Shown here one piece after another: positions 61,640 to 64,000 of a stretch of 64,000 nt of DNA. The notes beneath the pieces were generated by a model. The model was given only the letters and a program-made list of their open reading frames with translations, was not told where the DNA came from and ran no database searches. Each line of letters begins with the position of its first letter. Within the stretch, counting starts at the first letter, position 1. The translations under genes and the position numbers were made by a program. Source of the DNA: Lamellibrachia satsuma (Eukaryota; Annelida; Polychaeta; Sabellida; Siboglinidae); assembly GCA_033239005.1 (NCBI GenBank), contig BSQZ01000071.1:1492352-1556351 (forward strand). Direction: 5' to 3'.

Positions 61640-62070
61640 AACTACCTGTTCAATCCAATAACAGCTGTTTGAAAACCTACATTGCTCTTGGTAATTCAGT
61701 AGATAATGATTCTTTACATAGTGTGTGAATCCTTGTACACTGTGGGTTAATACCTTGGTTTTGATTGAATTCGGAACACTATTTATTAGGATTGGGATGT
61801 TAATTCGTATACAGTTTTTACCAAATTCGTGTGTTGTTTTATTGAGGTGGATGTCATTTTTACCACGCATATGGTGGTCATGATTGCTAATGTTTGGCTG
61901 AAATGGTAACTGTTGATGATGCATAAATTTATAATAAAATTTCAATTCTTGCACTTGTAAGACGTCTTTTATTTTTGATACTTTGAAATTGTTTAATAAT
62001 GGTTCTGAATGTGCATTGTATTTGCTAATATTTATTAAGTGCCCTCTTTTGAATCTTAATTTTTCTCTTT
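61640..62070 (-). mobile_element. LINE reverse transcriptase C-terminal fragment, another family
   Basis: Minus strand: VQELKFYYKFMHHQQLPFQP, HDHHMRGKNDIHLNKTTHEF, GKNCIRINIPILINSVPN, HSVQGFTHYVKNHYLLNYQE. This H.TRGK/R...N...H.FA.KC.R..IP..IN..P motif block is the conserved 3' end of an invertebrate LINE family distinct from the CR1 and RTE copies here. Truncated on both sides. Confidence 0.7.
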
Positions 62071-62132
62071 CATAGAAAGTCCGCAGTTACCCGCGCGCAC
62101 GTGTGTGGGTGCATATGGCTACAGCCGCATTA

Positions 62133-62325
62133 CAAAACCGTCTCTCTAGCCGGCCAAATTATCTGTTTTAGTTAGTGGTATTAACTTGTTCAGAGAGGCT
62201 CAATCTGTCCTACATCTATAACTGTCTCAAGTTAGGACGGCTAAATTCTTATGTGTGAACATAGCTTTAGAACCGTTGGCATAACTTATTTATCCATTGC
62301 TTTCTGCGCTGGTGTTGGGAAACGC
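62133..62325 (+). repeat. Dispersed module B, copy 2
   Basis: See 58683-58860. Followed by a CA/CGCA microsatellite. Confidence 0.8.
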
Positions 62326-62338
62326 ACGCACGCACGCA

Positions 62339-62381
<43 letters not shown>

Positions 62382-62430
62382 ACACAAGTATTCATGCACG
62401 TACACACGCACGTACGCACGCAAGCACGCA
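62323..62430. repeat. (CGCA)n/(CA)n microsatellite
   Basis: CGCA then CA then mixed CACG repeats. Confidence 0.93.
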
Positions 62431-62494
62431 CGAGCTCGCACATTCACTCACTATGTCTTAACTTAAATACCCGATGGTAGTGCTAAACGAAGAG

Positions 62495-62815
62495 GCATTG
62501 GTTCAATTGTTCGAATCAACCACAATAGATTTCAACGGCAGTCATGTGAGGTGGCGTTTGTAGTATGTGCTTTTGGTATAGAATGGGGACAACGTAGTGT
62601 CAAGGTGCGCGTTGTAGCATTGCAACAAATATGCCAACTAATCGTCGCATCTAATATCTAATACTTATAAAGCTCCTGGGAAAACTGCTCGCGCCTAGAA
62701 ACATACAAACCTTATTTAGGCATTCAATATAAGCGAAAACAGCTTGTGTTCCGTCTATGTTTTCCTTGTTGAACGGCTGTTCTACTGAACGGCCCGCGGG
62801 TTGATTGTAACACGA
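62495..62815 (+). repeat. Dispersed module A, copy 2
   Basis: See 58150-58465. Confidence 0.85.
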
Positions 62816-62827
62816 TACATTCCACTA

Positions 62828-62940
62828 ACACTAGAGCGTCGTAGCCAAGCTGGTGGGGCACCTTGTGTTTATCAGTGACAGACGGCCTGTCAATCTGTAG
62901 AGGTCGTTACGGTTCAAATGTGTTATATGCTTTCACCGCT
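62828..62940 (+). repeat. tRNA-like SINE head, copy 2
   Basis: TAGCCAAGCTGG (A-box match) and GGTTCAAATG (B-box-like) about 80 bases apart. Inverted relative to the copy at 58480-58562, while the adjoining module A is not inverted. Continues directly into module C. Confidence 0.5.
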
Positions 62941-62995
62941 ATTGGATACAATACGTTAACAACTATATTGAACAATTGCTGACCATATTGAATGC
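62932..62995 (+). repeat. Dispersed module C, copy 2
   Basis: See 59765-59840. Confidence 0.8.
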
Positions 62996-63189
62996 ATCGT
63001 CTGTCGTCGCCTCTCCCCAATGACATTACTACCTTGGATTTCTGGCGAACCAACTTTATCAATTCCGGGATATGTTGATGCTCAATGATGCAATTTTAGC
63101 ATTCGACGTTCAAGCAACACCGCATTACCTACATATAAAATGATAAGTCATGCGACGATCCGGGAGGTGTTCTGAGGTTACAATTATCC

Positions 63190-63515
63190 TGTATTGATGC
63201 CCGTTCGTTTACGATCGATTTACAAAGTGCTTCTTTTAACTTATTGTGCTATAAATGGTCTGGCGCCGGACTACCTAGCTGAGTTAATTAGCTACCGGCC
63301 CATTAACAGATCTCTACGATCTGCTTCGCCGCCAGCGCTTTTGTTCATGCCGGCTTCGCAGAGTCACACATGGTGATCGCCGTTTCACTGTTTGTTCAGC
63401 CGTTCTATGGAACAATTCAACAAATCTCAGGACAGCCTAAGCTCCTGAGAGCAATCTGGATTGATCGGGCGCTATATAAATACTTTTATTACTGTTATTA
63501 TTATTATTATTATTG
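63190..63515 (+). mobile_element. LINE 3' end (L2/CR1-like) with (ATT)n tail
   Basis: Plus strand: RLRSIYKVLLLTYCAINGLA, PDYLAELISYRPINRSLRSA, then in another frame GDRRFTVCSAVLWNN. Ends gggcgctatataaatac and (ATT)n at 63480-63513. The YK.LLLTY.A..GLAP.YL..L pattern is a hallmark of L2/CR1-group C-termini. Different subfamily from 16955-17565. Confidence 0.8.
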
Positions 63516-64000
63516 ATGCTCGCTTGAATGAATCATGAATGCGTCATGTGCTAGACCCCGCACACGCTTCTGTACAAAACTACGTCGGCTCAGTATAAGG
63601 ACAATGACGTAATGCTGCAGTCTAGCCAGGAGGCTCAGTGGTTTCATGTTGCCTTGTGACTAGGATGTAGCTGGTCCCAACAAGTTATTTTATTGACTAC
63701 TGTTTATAACACTGCCACTCGCATAGCAATTAGCATTTGGAAAGGAAGTTAAATATCCCGCAGAAGGGAAACTTAAAACGTGACGTAAACGGACAACCTG
63801 GCACGACCGAAGATACTCATTCATGAAGTATATACAACAACCCATACATGCACAAATACACAACAAATACTCAATACCAACAGGCGTAGGAAAACACCAA
63901 CATGCAATTGAAAACAACACTCCAAAGGCAACAGGTATATGGAAACTGTTCCTCAATATCAGCAATCATATGAAAACGGAACCCAAAATGAGATGTTACA
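63516..64000. other. Right end of window, nothing recognised
   Basis: 63620-63660 weakly matches 57765-57800 (gtttc.tgttgcct...gatgtag). No gene; a minus-strand frame at 63690-63965 has no motif. Confidence 0.35.

Overview
This is animal nuclear DNA, most likely from a marine invertebrate. The genes are split by GT-AG introns, long (TA)n, (CA)n and (CT)n arrays and several minisatellites interrupt the window, and there are decayed LINEs of at least three or four families plus a Tc1 DNA transposon. The homeobox gene and the LDL-receptor/EGF/CUB/SEA receptor are bilaterian in style. A non-vertebrate deuterostome such as a cephalochordate would fit, but the sequence alone does not settle the phylum.

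Layout. Positions 1-11400 are intron 2 of a minus-strand homeobox gene of the Meox (Mox) family. They hold a 5'-truncated CR1-like LINE, a CpG-rich block, a 15-bp minisatellite, a 53-bp minisatellite of about 2 kb and a (TA)n palindrome. Meox exon 2 (11573..11401) carries homeodomain residues 1-44. Intron 1 (about 11 kb) holds a CR1 tail, a Tc1 element with about 730-bp inverted ends, a second LINE tail, large TA arrays and two CpG-rich blocks. Meox exon 1 is 23183..22643, with a TATA-like sequence near 23985. Exon 3, which should complete the homeodomain, was not found and probably lies left of the window. From 24 to 33.3 kb I see no gene, only minisatellites, microsatellites and an inverted, truncated copy of a CUB exon from the next gene.

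Positions 56543..33319 (minus strand) hold one receptor gene that I assembled exon by exon: 24 exons, about 1,015 codons. The order is signal peptide, YWTD beta-propeller (about five LY repeats), LDLR-type EGF, CUB domain in two exons, eight whole EGF exons plus one half-EGF, SEA domain, transmembrane helix, and a cytoplasmic tail with an FxNPxF sorting-type motif and two tyrosine motifs. Nearly every junction keeps phase (mostly phase 1). The exception is exon 5/6, which is off by one base. Its introns contain LINE fragments, minisatellites and microsatellites, some within a few bases of splice sites.

From 57 to 64 kb lies the region upstream of the receptor gene: a degenerate TTGGC-rich repeat, rearranged dispersed modules including tRNA-like SINE heads, a 33-bp minisatellite of about 20 copies that is open in several frames, and three LINE fragments. 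The two genes are on the same strand and about 9 kb apart; nothing in the sequence shows that they work together. The most notable item is the receptor's domain architecture, which I cannot match to a named protein from memory.
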